From assembly GCF_018373335.1 (NCBI RefSeq), contig NZ_JAHAHH010000003.1:1-48845 (forward strand): DNA of 48,845 nt. The letters are read 5' to 3'. Positions 1-7,855 of this stretch are shown here, piece by piece (within the stretch, counting starts at the first letter, position 1; every line of letters starts with the position of its first letter). The DNA is from Negativicoccus succinicivorans. GTDB taxonomy: Bacteria > Bacillota > Negativicutes > Veillonellales > Negativicoccaceae. Under the pieces are notes generated by a model, which was not told the origin of the DNA, ran no database searches, and saw nothing but the letters and a program-made list of their open reading frames with translations. The translations under genes and the position numbers were made by a program.

Positions 1-302
1 CCGTCCATCTGCGCGGCGCCGGTGATCATGTTTTTAACATAGTCGGCGTGACCCGGGCAGTCTACGTGAGCGTAGTGACGGTTCTCGGTTTCGTATTCTA
101 CGTGCGAGGTGTTGATGGTAATACCGCGTTCGCGTTCTTCCGGCGCTTTGTCGATCTGGTTGTAGTCCTGGAATTCCGCTTGACCGCTTTCCGAAAGAAC
201 TTTCGTGATCGCTGCGGTCAGGGTCGTTTTACCATGGTCAACGTGACCGATGGTACCGATATTAACGTGCGGTTTGCTGCGTTCAAAATGTGCTTTTGCC
301 AT
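1..302 (-). CDS. tuf: Elongation factor Tu, N-terminal part (cut by window edge)
   Basis: EF-Tu carries aminoacyl-tRNA to the ribosomal A site in a GTP-dependent way. About 100 N-terminal residues are visible, beginning MAKAHFERSKPHVN. The G1 loop GHVDHGKTT, the switch I region (EERERGITI) and the G3 motif DCPGH all match EF-Tu closely. The ATG at 302 is preceded by AGGAGG at 311-316. The gene is the last visible member of the L7Ae-rpsL-rpsG-fusA-tuf unit and lies 27 bases after fusA. The C-terminal two thirds are outside the window, so its integrity cannot be judged. Confidence 0.97.
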   Translation of the reverse strand, partial: MAKAHFERSKPHVNIGTIGHVDHGKTTLTAAITKVLSESGQAEFQDYNQIDKAPEERERGITINTSHVEYETENRHYAHVDCPGHADYVKNMITGAAQMD

Positions 303-329
303 TGGAATTTCCTCCTAATAGTTGATGAT

Positions 330-2414
330 TTATTCTTTTTTGCCGCTGCGCTGCGCGACGATTTCTTCCGCGACCGCTTTCGGCACTTCTTCGTAATGAT
401 CAAACGTCATGCTGTAGTTACCGCGGCCCTGCGTTTTCGAACGCAAGTCGGTCGCGTAACCGAACATTTCGGACAACGGAACGAACGATTTAATGCTCGT
501 CGCGCCGCGACGCGGTTCCATGCCTTCCACTTTACCGCGACGGGAATTCAAGTCACCGATAACGTCGCCCATGTAGTCATCCGGCACGACAACGTCGACA
601 CGCATGTACGGTTCAAGGAGTACCGGCTGCGCTTTCTGCGCGCCGGCTTTGAAGCCCATCGAGCCGGCAATCTTAAAGGCCATTTCCGAGGAGTCGACAT
701 CATGGTACGAACCGTCGAAAACGGTAACTTTGATGTCCACCATCGGGTAGCCTGCAACAACACCGATCTGCATCGCTTCTTCCACACCGGCCTGTACCGG
801 TCCGATGTATTCTTTCGGAATCACGCCGCCGACGATTTTGTTTTCGAAGATGAAGCCGGAGCCCGGTTCCATCGGTTCGAGTTTCAACCAGCAGTGACCA
901 TACTGACCACGGCCGCCGGACTGACGTACGAACTTGCCTTCCGATTCGACTTCCTTGCGGATCGTTTCACGGTAAGCGACCTGCGGTTTACCGATGTTGC
1001 TTTCGACTTTGAACTCACGCGACATGCGGGTAACCAGTACGTCCAAGTGAAGTTCGCCCATGCCCGCAATGATCGTCTGACCGGTTTCGGCATCGGTATG
1101 AACTTTGAACGTCGGATCTTCTTCCGCCAGTTTCTGCAGTGCAATACCCATTTTTTCCTGGTCGGCTTTCGTTTTCGGTTCTACCGCAACGGAGATAACC
1201 GGCTCCGGGAATTCCATTTTTTCCAAAATGATCGGGTTCTTTTCATCACAGAGCGAATCGCCGGTGGTGACATCTTTGAAACCGATGGCCGCTGCAATAT
1301 CGCCGCTGTATACTTTGTCAATTTCACTGCGGTGGTTAGCGTGCATCATCAAGATACGGCCGACACGTTCGCGTTTGCCCTTCGTCGAGTTGTAAACGTA
1401 GGAGCCCGCTTCGAGCGTACCGGAGTACACGCGGAAGAAAGAAAGTTTACCGACATAGGGGTCGGTCATGATCTTAAACGCCAAGGCCGAGAACGGTGCG
1501 TTGTCGTCCGAAGGACGGCTGTCCGCTTCTCCCGTTTCCGGATGAACGCCTTTAATCGGCGGCACATCCGTCGGAGCCGGCATGTACGCGATGACCGCAT
1601 CCAATAATTCCTGAACGCCTTTGTTCTTGTAAGCGGAGCCGCAGGCTACCGGGTTCATCGTGGTGGCAATCGTCGCTTTGCGGATGCCCGCCTGAATTTC
1701 TTCGGTAGTGAGTTCTTCGCCTTCCAAATATTTCATCATGAGATCGTCATCGGTTTCCGCTACCGCTTCAATCAGTTTCGCGCGATATTCTTTGGCTTTA
1801 TCCAGCATATCCTCCGGAATTTCGCCTTCGACGATATCAATACCGTGATCGCCTTCATAATGGTAGGCTTTCATCTTGATCAAGTCGATGATGCCTTCAA
1901 AATTCTGTTCCGCGCCAATCGGCAACGAGATCGGCACAGCGTTAGCGCCTAAGCGCTCTTTCATCGATTCAACGGCTGCGTAGAAATCCGCACCCGTCGT
2001 ATCCATTTTGTTGATGAACGCGATACGCGGTACACCGTAGTGATCCGCTTGACGCCAAACCGTTTCCGATTGCGGTTCTACACCGCTCTTCGCGTCAAAC
2101 ACCGCGACCGCGCCGTCGAGCACGCGCAAGGAGCGCTCAACTTCGACCGTAAAATCCACGTGACCGGGCGTGTCGATGATATTGATACGATTGCCTTTCC
2201 AATGGCAAGTCGTCGCCGCGGACGTGATCGTAATCCCGCGTTCCTGTTCCTGGTCCATCCAGTCCATGGTCGCGGCACCTTCGTGTGTTTCACCGACTTT
2301 ATGCACGCGTCCCGTGTAAAACAGAATACGTTCCGTGGTCGTGGTCTTGCCGGCATCAATGTGCGCCATGATACCGATATTGCGAGTATTTTGTAATGTA
2401 AATTCTCTAGCCAC
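330..2414 (-). CDS. fusA: Elongation factor G
   Basis: EF-G is the GTPase that drives tRNA-mRNA translocation and, with RRF, ribosome recycling. The 694-residue length is normal for the family. The P-loop AHIDAGKT is at residues 17-24, G3 DTPGH at 81-85 and an NKMD G4 motif near 135. A G-prime insertion and domains II to V follow, ending QRSGKKE. It lies 18 bases after rpsG and before tuf, the standard str-operon order. No frameshift or missing motif is seen. The opposite strand carries a long open frame through this gene, which is a codon-bias shadow. Confidence 0.98.
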   Translation of the reverse strand: MAREFTLQNTRNIGIMAHIDAGKTTTTERILFYTGRVHKVGETHEGAATMDWMDQEQERGITITSAATTCHWKGNRINIIDTPGHVDFTVEVERSLRVLDGAVAVFDAKSGVEPQSETVWRQADHYGVPRIAFINKMDTTGADFYAAVESMKERLGANAVPISLPIGAEQNFEGIIDLIKMKAYHYEGDHGIDIVEGEIPEDMLDKAKEYRAKLIEAVAETDDDLMMKYLEGEELTTEEIQAGIRKATIATTMNPVACGSAYKNKGVQELLDAVIAYMPAPTDVPPIKGVHPETGEADSRPSDDNAPFSALAFKIMTDPYVGKLSFFRVYSGTLEAGSYVYNSTKGKRERVGRILMMHANHRSEIDKVYSGDIAAAIGFKDVTTGDSLCDEKNPIILEKMEFPEPVISVAVEPKTKADQEKMGIALQKLAEEDPTFKVHTDAETGQTIIAGMGELHLDVLVTRMSREFKVESNIGKPQVAYRETIRKEVESEGKFVRQSGGRGQYGHCWLKLEPMEPGSGFIFENKIVGGVIPKEYIGPVQAGVEEAMQIGVVAGYPMVDIKVTVFDGSYHDVDSSEMAFKIAGSMGFKAGAQKAQPVLLEPYMRVDVVVPDDYMGDVIGDLNSRRGKVEGMEPRRGATSIKSFVPLSEMFGYATDLRSKTQGRGNYSMTFDHYEEVPKAVAEEIVAQRSGKKE

Positions 2415-2432
2415 GATAGATTCCTTTCATAA

Positions 2433-2903
2433 TTACCAACGATAGTGGGCAAACGCTTTGTTTGCTTCCGCCATCTTATGTGTCTCTTCTTTCTTTTTGA
2501 TGGCTGCGCCCGTGTTGTTGGCGGCATCCATCAATTCGCCCGCAACGCGTTCGCGCATCGTGCGTTCGCTGCGCTGGCGAGCATAGCCGACCATCCAGCG
2601 GATGCCCAATGTTAAGCGGCGATCCGAGCGGACTTCAACCGGCACCTGGTAGTTCGCACCGCCGACGCGGCGAGCACGTACTTCCAAGACAGGCATAACA
2701 TTTTCCAACGCCTGTTCAAAAACTTCCAACGGGTCTTTGCCCGTTTTCGAACGAATAATATCGAAAGCGTCATAGACGATGCTTTCCGCAATGCCTTTTT
2801 TGCCATCCAGCATTACTTTATTGATGAAACGTGTAACTACTTTAGATCCATACACGGGATCCGGCAGAACGTCACGTTTCGTTACTGGGCCTTTTCTCGG
2901 CAT
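2433..2903 (-). CDS. rpsG: 30S ribosomal protein S7
   Basis: S7 nucleates assembly of the 30S head by binding the 3' domain of 16S rRNA and lines the E site. The product is 156 residues, the usual bacterial length, starting MPRKGPVTKRDVLPDP and containing the conserved GGANYQVPVEV stretch and RWMVGYARQR. It is preceded by a good AGGAGG-like site and sits 37 bases after rpsL. In other bacteria S7 can repress translation of the str operon; no matching RNA structure was identified here. Confidence 0.98.
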   Translation of the reverse strand: MPRKGPVTKRDVLPDPVYGSKVVTRFINKVMLDGKKGIAESIVYDAFDIIRSKTGKDPLEVFEQALENVMPVLEVRARRVGGANYQVPVEVRSDRRLTLGIRWMVGYARQRSERTMRERVAGELMDAANNTGAAIKKKEETHKMAEANKAFAHYRW

Positions 2904-2940
2904 GTCAGTTCCTCCTTATATAATGGTATTTGTTATCTTA

Positions 2941-3315
2941 TTATTTCTGCGCGGATTTAGCGCCATATTTCGAGCGCGATTGCATACGCCCCTGTACACC
3001 TGCTGTGTCCAGAGCACCGCGAACAATATGATAACGAACACCCGGCAAGTCCTTGACACGACCGCCGCGGATCAGGACAACGCTGTGTTCCTGCAAGTTG
3101 TGGCCGATCCCCGGGATGTAAGCCGATACTTCGATGCCGTTCGTCAAACGTACACGCGCCACCTTACGCAACGCGGAGTTCGGTTTCTTCGGCGTAGCAG
3201 TGTACACACGAGTGCAGACACCACGTTTCTGCGGGCTGTTTTTCAGCGCCGGAGTTTTGGATTTTTCCTGCAAAGTCTCACGACCTTTGCGAACCAACTG
3301 GTTAATTGTCGGCAT
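2941..3315 (-). CDS. rpsL: 30S ribosomal protein S12
   Basis: S12 sits at the decoding centre and affects translational accuracy. I place the start at the ATG at 3315 (MPTINQLVRKGRE), which gives 124 residues, the family length, and follows AAGGAGGG at 3323-3330. An in-frame start seven codons upstream would add residues that the family lacks. The decoding-loop lysines corresponding to E. coli K42 and K87 are present as K43 (TPKKPNSA) and K88 (RGGRVKDLP). These are the wild-type, streptomycin-sensitive residues. The gene lies between the L7Ae-like gene and rpsG. Confidence 0.97.
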   Translation of the reverse strand: MPTINQLVRKGRETLQEKSKTPALKNSPQKRGVCTRVYTATPKKPNSALRKVARVRLTNGIEVSAYIPGIGHNLQEHSVVLIRGGRVKDLPGVRYHIVRGALDTAGVQGRMQSRSKYGAKSAQK

Positions 3316-3400
3316 TAGAATTCCCTCCTTCCTCAATCATGAAGATTTATAATTGATTTCCCGCCGTCAGATGACGGCAAAAAATATTACCAAAATCAGA

Positions 3401-3649
3401 CTAGCTGCAAAGGATGGCGACCGCCGCCGCTTTGACCGGCAGCTTGCACGCCTCGCCAAGTTCGGCACGACTGTACGTCGCGACCACCGGCACGCCCTGT
3501 TCCTGGCACAAAAACAGCAAGGGTTGGGTAATCCGCTCTTGTGCGTCGTGGGCCAGCCACACTTCTTTGGCGCGGCCGTCACGAACCGCGCGGCCGACTT
3601 CCTTCGCTCCGACAACAAAAGGCTGTTGGGCCAATTCTTTCAAGTCCAT
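3401..3649 (-). CDS. L7Ae-family ribosomal protein (YbxF/RplGB-like)
   Basis: This is an 82-residue member of the L7Ae/L30e/S12e/Gadd45 family that binds kink-turn RNA. In Firmicutes such a gene usually sits between rpoC and rpsL and its product associates with ribosomes. The start MDLKELAQQPFVVGAKEV at 3649 follows AAAGGATGA. Upstream in-frame starts would run into the promoter. Family features are the early VVGAKEVGRAV and the mid-protein LLFLCQEQGVPVV followed by SRAELGEACK. It is the first gene of the operon, and rpoC is not upstream here, so this unit is transcribed independently of rpoBC. Confidence 0.88.
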   Translation of the reverse strand: MDLKELAQQPFVVGAKEVGRAVRDGRAKEVWLAHDAQERITQPLLFLCQEQGVPVVATYSRAELGEACKLPVKAAAVAILCS

Positions 3650-3714
3650 CGGTCTCATCCTTTCCGTCGTTAGTGCGCAAGTAATAAAACTTACGTCATT
3701 ACAGACACTCAGAT

Positions 3715-3743
3715 AGTATATCATTGCGAATCGAACATGTCAA
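3715..3743 (-). promoter_or_regulatory. Consensus sigma-A promoter of the str operon
   Basis: On the minus strand TTGACA (3738-3743) and TATACT (3715-3720) are separated by exactly 17 bases. The predicted start near 3708 gives a leader of about 60 bases before the L7Ae-like gene. This is among the best promoters in the window, as expected for a translation operon. Confidence 0.85.
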
Positions 3744-3814
3744 TAATTTTTATTCATAAAGCTCCTGTTTATCGCATTTATCTATCACACGTCACCGGGT
3801 GTTCAAAACTCCTC

Positions 3815-3851
3815 TCAAAAAAGGACACAGAGACAATGCCCTGTGTCCTTT
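3815..3851 (-). terminator. Intrinsic terminator after the C_GCAxxG_C_C gene
   Basis: The inverted repeat AAGGACACAG (3821-3830) / CTGTGTCCTT (3841-3850) forms a 10-bp stem with a 10-base loop. On the minus strand it is followed by a T run. It ends transcription from 3899-4486 before the str promoter. Confidence 0.85.
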
Positions 3852-3898
3852 TTTATTGCCAAAACGACATTTCTTTGTCCAGATTAGAATTTCATTAT

Positions 3899-4486
3899 TT
3901 ATTTTCTGATGACCAAATGCGGCGTGGGATACGGTAATGTTTCCGGTTTCGCGCCGTCAAACTGTTTCATCGTCTTGCCTTCGTACGGCAGTGCAAAGGC
4001 TTCGTCTTGCGGCATCTGCAAATACCGATAGGCGAGTCGCGCGGCGCGTCCGATCAGTTGTAGACAATGAATGCGGCGTTCCCGCGATTCCCATGCACCA
4101 TGCGGTGCGGAAATTTCAGCGCAAATCGGTGAACCGTTTTCCGCGACAAACTCGCGCACGAGCGCATGGTAACGTCGGTAGTATTTCCCGGCGACTTCCT
4201 TACCCCGTTCCTCTGCCGGAACGGTATACGGATCCTTACGACCGTAACGTAGGCCGTTCGCCAAGACGGCGGCCGATAGCGCACCGCAAGTTAATCCCGA
4301 AAGACCAATTCCGCCACCGAAACCGACCCCCATACCGACCGCTTCTTTGGAAATGTCCAGTGCTCCCTCACGCTGCAACGCGGAGAGCACGCATTCCGCG
4401 CAGTTTAAGCCGTGCTTATAATTTTCAATGGCGTACTGCTCGACACGTTCTTCCGGCGTCAATTTGCTCCAATCGATCGTTTCCAT
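3899..4486 (-). CDS. C_GCAxxG_C_C family redox-type protein
   Basis: This 195-residue protein resembles the C_GCAxxG_C_C family (DUF/PF09719), cysteine-rich proteins thought to be redox active. Their biochemical role is unknown. The pattern is visible: C29 and C32 (NCAECVL), a glycine-rich stretch GVGFGGGIG at 53-61, C67 in LTCGALSAAV, then C122 and C141. There is no signal peptide, so it is probably cytosolic. It follows putP by 53 bases. A possible -10 TATACT at 4510-4515 in that gap has only a weak -35, so it may have its own start or be co-transcribed. A clear terminator follows. Confidence 0.75.
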   Translation of the reverse strand: METIDWSKLTPEERVEQYAIENYKHGLNCAECVLSALQREGALDISKEAVGMGVGFGGGIGLSGLTCGALSAAVLANGLRYGRKDPYTVPAEERGKEVAGKYYRRYHALVREFVAENGSPICAEISAPHGAWESRERRIHCLQLIGRAARLAYRYLQMPQDEAFALPYEGKTMKQFDGAKPETLPYPTPHLVIRK

Positions 4487-4539
4487 ACGCTCCCCTCCCC
4501 TTTACTTACAGTATAAGAGAATGCGACGAAAAAAACCAG

Positions 4540-6033
4540 TCAGCCGAGAATATGGCGACGATTGGCTTCATCAAAATCATCCGTGATTCCTTTATGCGGC
4601 GGCGCATCCAACAAGCTCACCGCGATAATCGCCAGCGACGCGAATAAGAAGCCCGGAACGATTTCATATAAACCGAACCACTCAAATTGTTTCCACACGA
4701 GTACGGTAATACCGCCGACAAGCATGCCGGCCAACGCGCCGTTGCGCGTCATCCTCCGCCAAAAGAGCGCCAACACTACCACCGGTCCAAAGACGGAACC
4801 GAATCCCGCCCAGGCATAGGCAACGATATTTAAAATGTAGCTGTTCGGATTGAGCGCGAGCAAAATCGCGCAGGCAGCCACCAACAGTACCGTCAATCGA
4901 CTGACATAGACCAATTCACGCTCACCGGCGCCGCGATGCACGAAATTTTTATAAAAGTCTTTCGAGATCGTCGCCGACGTCACTAAAAGCTGCGCCGAGG
5001 ATGTGCTCATAATCGCCGCCAAGACCGCCGACAAAATAAAACCGCCGACGAAAGGAGTGAACAACGAGCTGCTCATCAGCAGGAAAATACGTTCCGCATC
5101 CGCGCCTTCCAAGAGCGTCGGCCAGTAAACGCGACCGACAAAACCGACCGAGACTGCCGCCGCAAGCGAAATGACCACCCAGGTCATGGCAATGCGGGTA
5201 GCTTTATGCAATTCGTCCGCATCCTGAATCGCCATAAAGCGCACCAGGATGTGCGGTTGGCCAAAGTATCCGAGTCCCCAGCCCAGCGATGAAATCAGCA
5301 TGATGATCGTCGCGCCCGTACCGATGGCCGGATCAAAAAGAGCAAAATGGCCGGGCACCGTCGCCTGCAAACGAGCCATGGTCTCTTCAAAGCCGCCGAT
5401 AGCGAACATGCCCGTCATCGGCACCAGAAGAATGGCAAAGAACATCATGATCCCTTGAATGAAATCGGTCCAGCTGACCGCCATGAAGCCGCCCAGAAAC
5501 GTATAGGAAATAACCACTCCCGCGGTAATCAACAACGACCAGACATACGGCAGTCCGAACACCGTTTCAAACAATTTGCCGCCGGCGACAAAACCAGACG
5601 ACGTATAAATTAAAAAGAAAATAAAGGTAAAAATCGCCGAAACCAGGTTCAGCATGTTGCTGTGATCATGAAAGCGATTATTTAAGAAATCGGGAATCGT
5701 CAAGCTGTCATTGGCAATTTCCGTATAGTTACGTAAGCGCTTGGAAATAAACACCCAGTTCGCCCATGTGCCGAGCGCCAGACCGACGGCCGTCCACATC
5801 GCGGGCAGCCCCGACAAATACGCAAGTCCCGGCAGTCCCATCAGCATCCAACCGCTCATATCGGATGCTTCCGCACTCATGCTGGTGATCCACGGACCCA
5901 AGCTCCGCCCACCCAAAATATAATCACTCAGCTCGTTTGAACGGCGATAATAATACACGCCGATATAGATCATAACGCCTAAATAAATAGCGAAGGCGCT
6001 GATGACATGCCAGTTCGTTGCCAATGACTCCAC
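4540..6033 (-). CDS. putP: Sodium/proline symporter (PutP-like, SSF family)
   Basis: A Na+/solute symporter of the SSS family, about 497 residues (E. coli PutP has 502), with about 13 hydrophobic segments. The early segments IYLGVMIYIGVYYYRR and YILGGRSLGPW and the SAEASDMSGWMLMGLPG region are typical of PutP, so proline is the likely substrate. The boundary start is a GTG at 6033, only about one base from AAAGGA. A TTG at 6024 (LATNWHV), about ten bases from that site, is as plausible. A weak extended -10 (TGG-TAAAAT, 6057-6065) lies upstream. It is isolated from proline catabolic genes in this window. Confidence 0.88.
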   Translation of the reverse strand: MESLATNWHVISAFAIYLGVMIYIGVYYYRRSNELSDYILGGRSLGPWITSMSAEASDMSGWMLMGLPGLAYLSGLPAMWTAVGLALGTWANWVFISKRLRNYTEIANDSLTIPDFLNNRFHDHSNMLNLVSAIFTFIFFLIYTSSGFVAGGKLFETVFGLPYVWSLLITAGVVISYTFLGGFMAVSWTDFIQGIMMFFAILLVPMTGMFAIGGFEETMARLQATVPGHFALFDPAIGTGATIIMLISSLGWGLGYFGQPHILVRFMAIQDADELHKATRIAMTWVVISLAAAVSVGFVGRVYWPTLLEGADAERIFLLMSSSLFTPFVGGFILSAVLAAIMSTSSAQLLVTSATISKDFYKNFVHRGAGERELVYVSRLTVLLVAACAILLALNPNSYILNIVAYAWAGFGSVFGPVVVLALFWRRMTRNGALAGMLVGGITVLVWKQFEWFGLYEIVPGFLFASLAIIAVSLLDAPPHKGITDDFDEANRRHILG

Positions 6034-6103
6034 TTCCTTTACCCTAATATTTTTTCATTTTACCACAATGCGCCGCAGAAGCGAAATTTTCCCTCTTTTC
6101 CGC

Positions 6104-6130
6104 AACAAAAAAACGCCCGTACGGGCGTTT
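6104..6130 (-). terminator. Intrinsic terminator of the rplU-prp-rpmA operon
   Basis: The perfect palindrome AAACGCCCGT/ACGGGCGTTT at 6111-6130 begins 8 bases past the rpmA stop and is followed on the minus strand by a T run (A run at 6107-6113). Confidence 0.88.
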
Positions 6131-6138
6131 TATTTCTG

Positions 6139-6423
6139 TTACGCTTCGACCGGACGAACTACGACCTGACGGTGGTAGCGTCCCAGACGTTCAAAGGAGA
6201 CCACGCCGGGCGTTTTCGCAAACAGCGTGTCATCTTTGCCGATACCCACATTGGTACCCGGATGGAACTTCGTGCCGCGTTGACGAACAATAATCGCACC
6301 GGCTTTAGCCATCTGACCGTCGTGAACTTTGACACCGAGGCGTTTGCTTTCGGAATCACGACCGTTACGCGTACTACTTTGCCCTTTTTTATGAGCAAAC
6401 AGCTGTAAATCAAATGTAAACAT
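6139..6423 (-). CDS. rpmA: 50S ribosomal protein L27 (precursor form)
   Basis: L27 reaches the peptidyl-transferase centre with its N terminus. The 94-residue product starts MFTFDLQLFAHKKGQSSTRNGRDSE. Firmicutes make L27 with an extension ending in a conserved LQLF that must be cleaved before AHKKG for function, and this protein has it. The gene for the cleaving protease, Prp, lies directly upstream. The ATG at 6423 gives the normal precursor; an in-frame start at 6447 would add residues not found in the family. A terminator follows. Confidence 0.97.
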   Translation of the reverse strand: MFTFDLQLFAHKKGQSSTRNGRDSESKRLGVKVHDGQMAKAGAIIVRQRGTKFHPGTNVGIGKDDTLFAKTPGVVSFERLGRYHRQVVVRPVEA

Positions 6424-6427
6424 GGTT

Positions 6428-6745
6428 TCACCTCCGTCTTTCTGCAATGGTGAGCCGTTCGGGATACTGCGCCTGAATTTGGCGCAATCCGTTCAGCATA
6501 GTTTCAATCAGTAATTGGGAACGGGCATCGGGCGCATCCGCAAGTTGAACCGTGAGCATTCCCGACTGCGTCTCATAATGTCCGCGAAATTTCGCTACAT
6601 CCTTAAGACCGCCGGCCGTTGTCAATGTCACGGCAGAAACCGCCGCGCAGACGATATCGGAGCCGTGCTCGGCATAATCCGCATGTCCGCTGACGGAAAA
6701 ACCCGTATACAATCCGTCCATTACCTGTGTCTCTACCAGGATCAT
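6428..6745 (-). CDS. prp: Ribosomal-processing cysteine protease Prp
   Basis: Prp removes the N-terminal extension of L27 in Firmicutes and related bacteria. The 105-residue protein has the family signature GHADYAEHGSDIVCAAVSA. The catalytic pair is H21 and C33 (S. aureus H22/C34 by family knowledge), followed by a small alpha/beta domain. It sits between rplU (3-base gap) and rpmA (4-base gap), the standard order. Translation is probably coupled, keeping protease and substrate together. No anomaly is seen. Confidence 0.95.
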   Translation of the reverse strand: MILVETQVMDGLYTGFSVSGHADYAEHGSDIVCAAVSAVTLTTAGGLKDVAKFRGHYETQSGMLTVQLADAPDARSQLLIETMLNGLRQIQAQYPERLTIAERRR

Positions 6746-6748
6746 GGC

Positions 6749-7063
6749 TTACGCCAAAGCGATCGATTCGATCAAGACTTTGGTGAAAGGCTGACGGTGA
6801 CCTTGGCGACGACGATAATTCGATTTCGATTTGTACTTGAAGACACGGATCTTTTTACCGCGCCCCTGTGTAAGCACTTTGCCTTTGACCGTGGCCCCTT
6901 TAACGAAAGGAGCACCGAACTGGATGTTGTCACCGTCTACCACGGACAACACGTCGGCAAATTCGATCGCTTCATCCGCTGCCTGCGCGAGCTTTTCGAC
7001 CGTAATAACTTTGCCTTCTTCGACACGGTACTGTTTACCACCGGTTTGAATAATTGCGTACAT
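6749..7063 (-). CDS. rplU: 50S ribosomal protein L21
   Basis: L21 binds 23S rRNA during early 50S assembly. With the start at 7063 (MYAIIQTGGKQYRVEEG) it has 104 residues, the family norm, and follows GAGGAGGTGC. The conserved end FKYKSKSNYRRRQGHRQPFT is intact. The open frame extends 28 codons further upstream, but that stretch is the leader RNA and those residues are not L21-like. It is the first gene of rplU-prp-rpmA. Confidence 0.97.
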   Translation of the reverse strand: MYAIIQTGGKQYRVEEGKVITVEKLAQAADEAIEFADVLSVVDGDNIQFGAPFVKGATVKGKVLTQGRGKKIRVFKYKSKSNYRRRQGHRQPFTKVLIESIALA

Positions 7064-7160
7064 AGTTGCACCTCCTCTATAACCAGACTCGCCGAATATG
7101 GTAGCATTCGCTTTGAAAACCTCTTCGAGCGGTTGTGTCATAGTCACACACTATGACTTT
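7064..7160 (-). promoter_or_regulatory. Probable L21 leader RNA
   Basis: About 95 transcribed bases precede rplU. The 5' part contains a perfect hairpin GTCATAGT / ACTATGAC at about 7140-7160. Further potential pairings (AACC with GGTT; CTACCA with TGGTTATAG) lie before the ribosome-binding site. Firmicutes commonly carry an autoregulatory L21 leader at this position. I have not verified a match to the family model, so this rests on position plus visible hairpins. Confidence 0.55.
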
Positions 7161-7163
7161 TCA

Positions 7164-7192
7164 ATTATATAGAATCGATATCGGTAAGTCAA
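7164..7192 (-). promoter_or_regulatory. Promoter of rplU-prp-rpmA
   Basis: TTGACT (7187-7192), 17 bases, TATAAT (7164-7169) on the minus strand. The -35 box lies only three bases past the stop codon of the tandem-PII gene, so the two units are packed without a terminator. Confidence 0.85.
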
Positions 7193-7195
7193 GTT

Positions 7196-7855
7196 TTATT
7201 TTTGTTCGACCAGGCCGTAAGCGGCCGCCACATCCTGTACAAAAATAATCCCGTGTCCCGGCGCATCAATGTGCAGCTTGTCGGAAATAGCATCGACAAT
7301 ATTTTGTACTTTCTCTTGCGGCGCTAAAACCATAACGACTTCTTTTTCCGGTTCAATCGGGAAGTCGAAAATCATCGTGGTGTTGCGCGACGCCGAACCG
7401 CGACCGCGCAAAATCGTACCGCCGCGTGCGCCGGCGGCCCCTGCCGATTCAATGACAGCGTTGGCGCCCCCTTTATCGACGACCGTATAGATGACCTGCC
7501 ACATAATGTCTTCCCCTTCCTCCTTTTCAACTTTGCATTCGTTCAGCGCATGTGATCCGTAGATACCGGTAATGGGAAGCGCATAGGCGATCCCGCGATT
7601 TTTCTTCACCAGTTTGAAACGTTCGACCATTTGCGGCAGGAGCACACGCGCCCGCTCGCGTTCTTCAATGGCGAATACCAGGTCTTTGCGAATTTCCCGT
7701 ACTCCCAGCTTGGCTAAAAAGGAGTTCGAGACCGTGCCTTTGGCTGGCATCACGGTGACGCCGCTGACGTGTTCATGATGAAACGCCGCGCTCAAGTCCG
7801 CGCCCTCGCCGTGATTCAACACGAAGACCATTATCCAATAGCAGCTTTCTCTCAT
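7196..7855 (-). CDS. Tandem PII-like regulatory protein
   Basis: A 219-residue protein that looks like two PII/GlnB-fold domains in series. The second half (about 119-219) has clear PII features: a T-loop-like GAAGARGGTILRGRG at 139-153, EKEVVMVLAP at 170-179 and a C-terminal GHGIIFVQDVAAAYGL. The first half (about 5-105) is a divergent copy with GIYGSHAL at its end. PII proteins sense nucleotides or 2-oxoglutarate and regulate transporters and enzymes. The ATG at 7855 overlaps the stop of the upstream DUF1538 gene as ATGA, so the two are translationally coupled. The membrane protein is therefore the likely target; the ligand is unknown. Confidence 0.8.
   Translation of the reverse strand: MRESCYWIMVFVLNHGEGADLSAAFHHEHVSGVTVMPAKGTVSNSFLAKLGVREIRKDLVFAIEERERARVLLPQMVERFKLVKKNRGIAYALPITGIYGSHALNECKVEKEEGEDIMWQVIYTVVDKGGANAVIESAGAAGARGGTILRGRGSASRNTTMIFDFPIEPEKEVVMVLAPQEKVQNIVDAISDKLHIDAPGHGIIFVQDVAAAYGLVEQK

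Noticed and set aside
48..1607. 519-codon open frame on the plus strand
   Set aside because: It lies antisense to tuf and fusA, is rich in F, R, H and V, has no ribosome-binding site and arises from the codon bias of the true genes.
7064..7147. N-terminal extension of L21
   Set aside because: The extra 28 codons fall in the leader RNA downstream of the promoter; the ATG at 7063 has the ribosome site and gives the family length.
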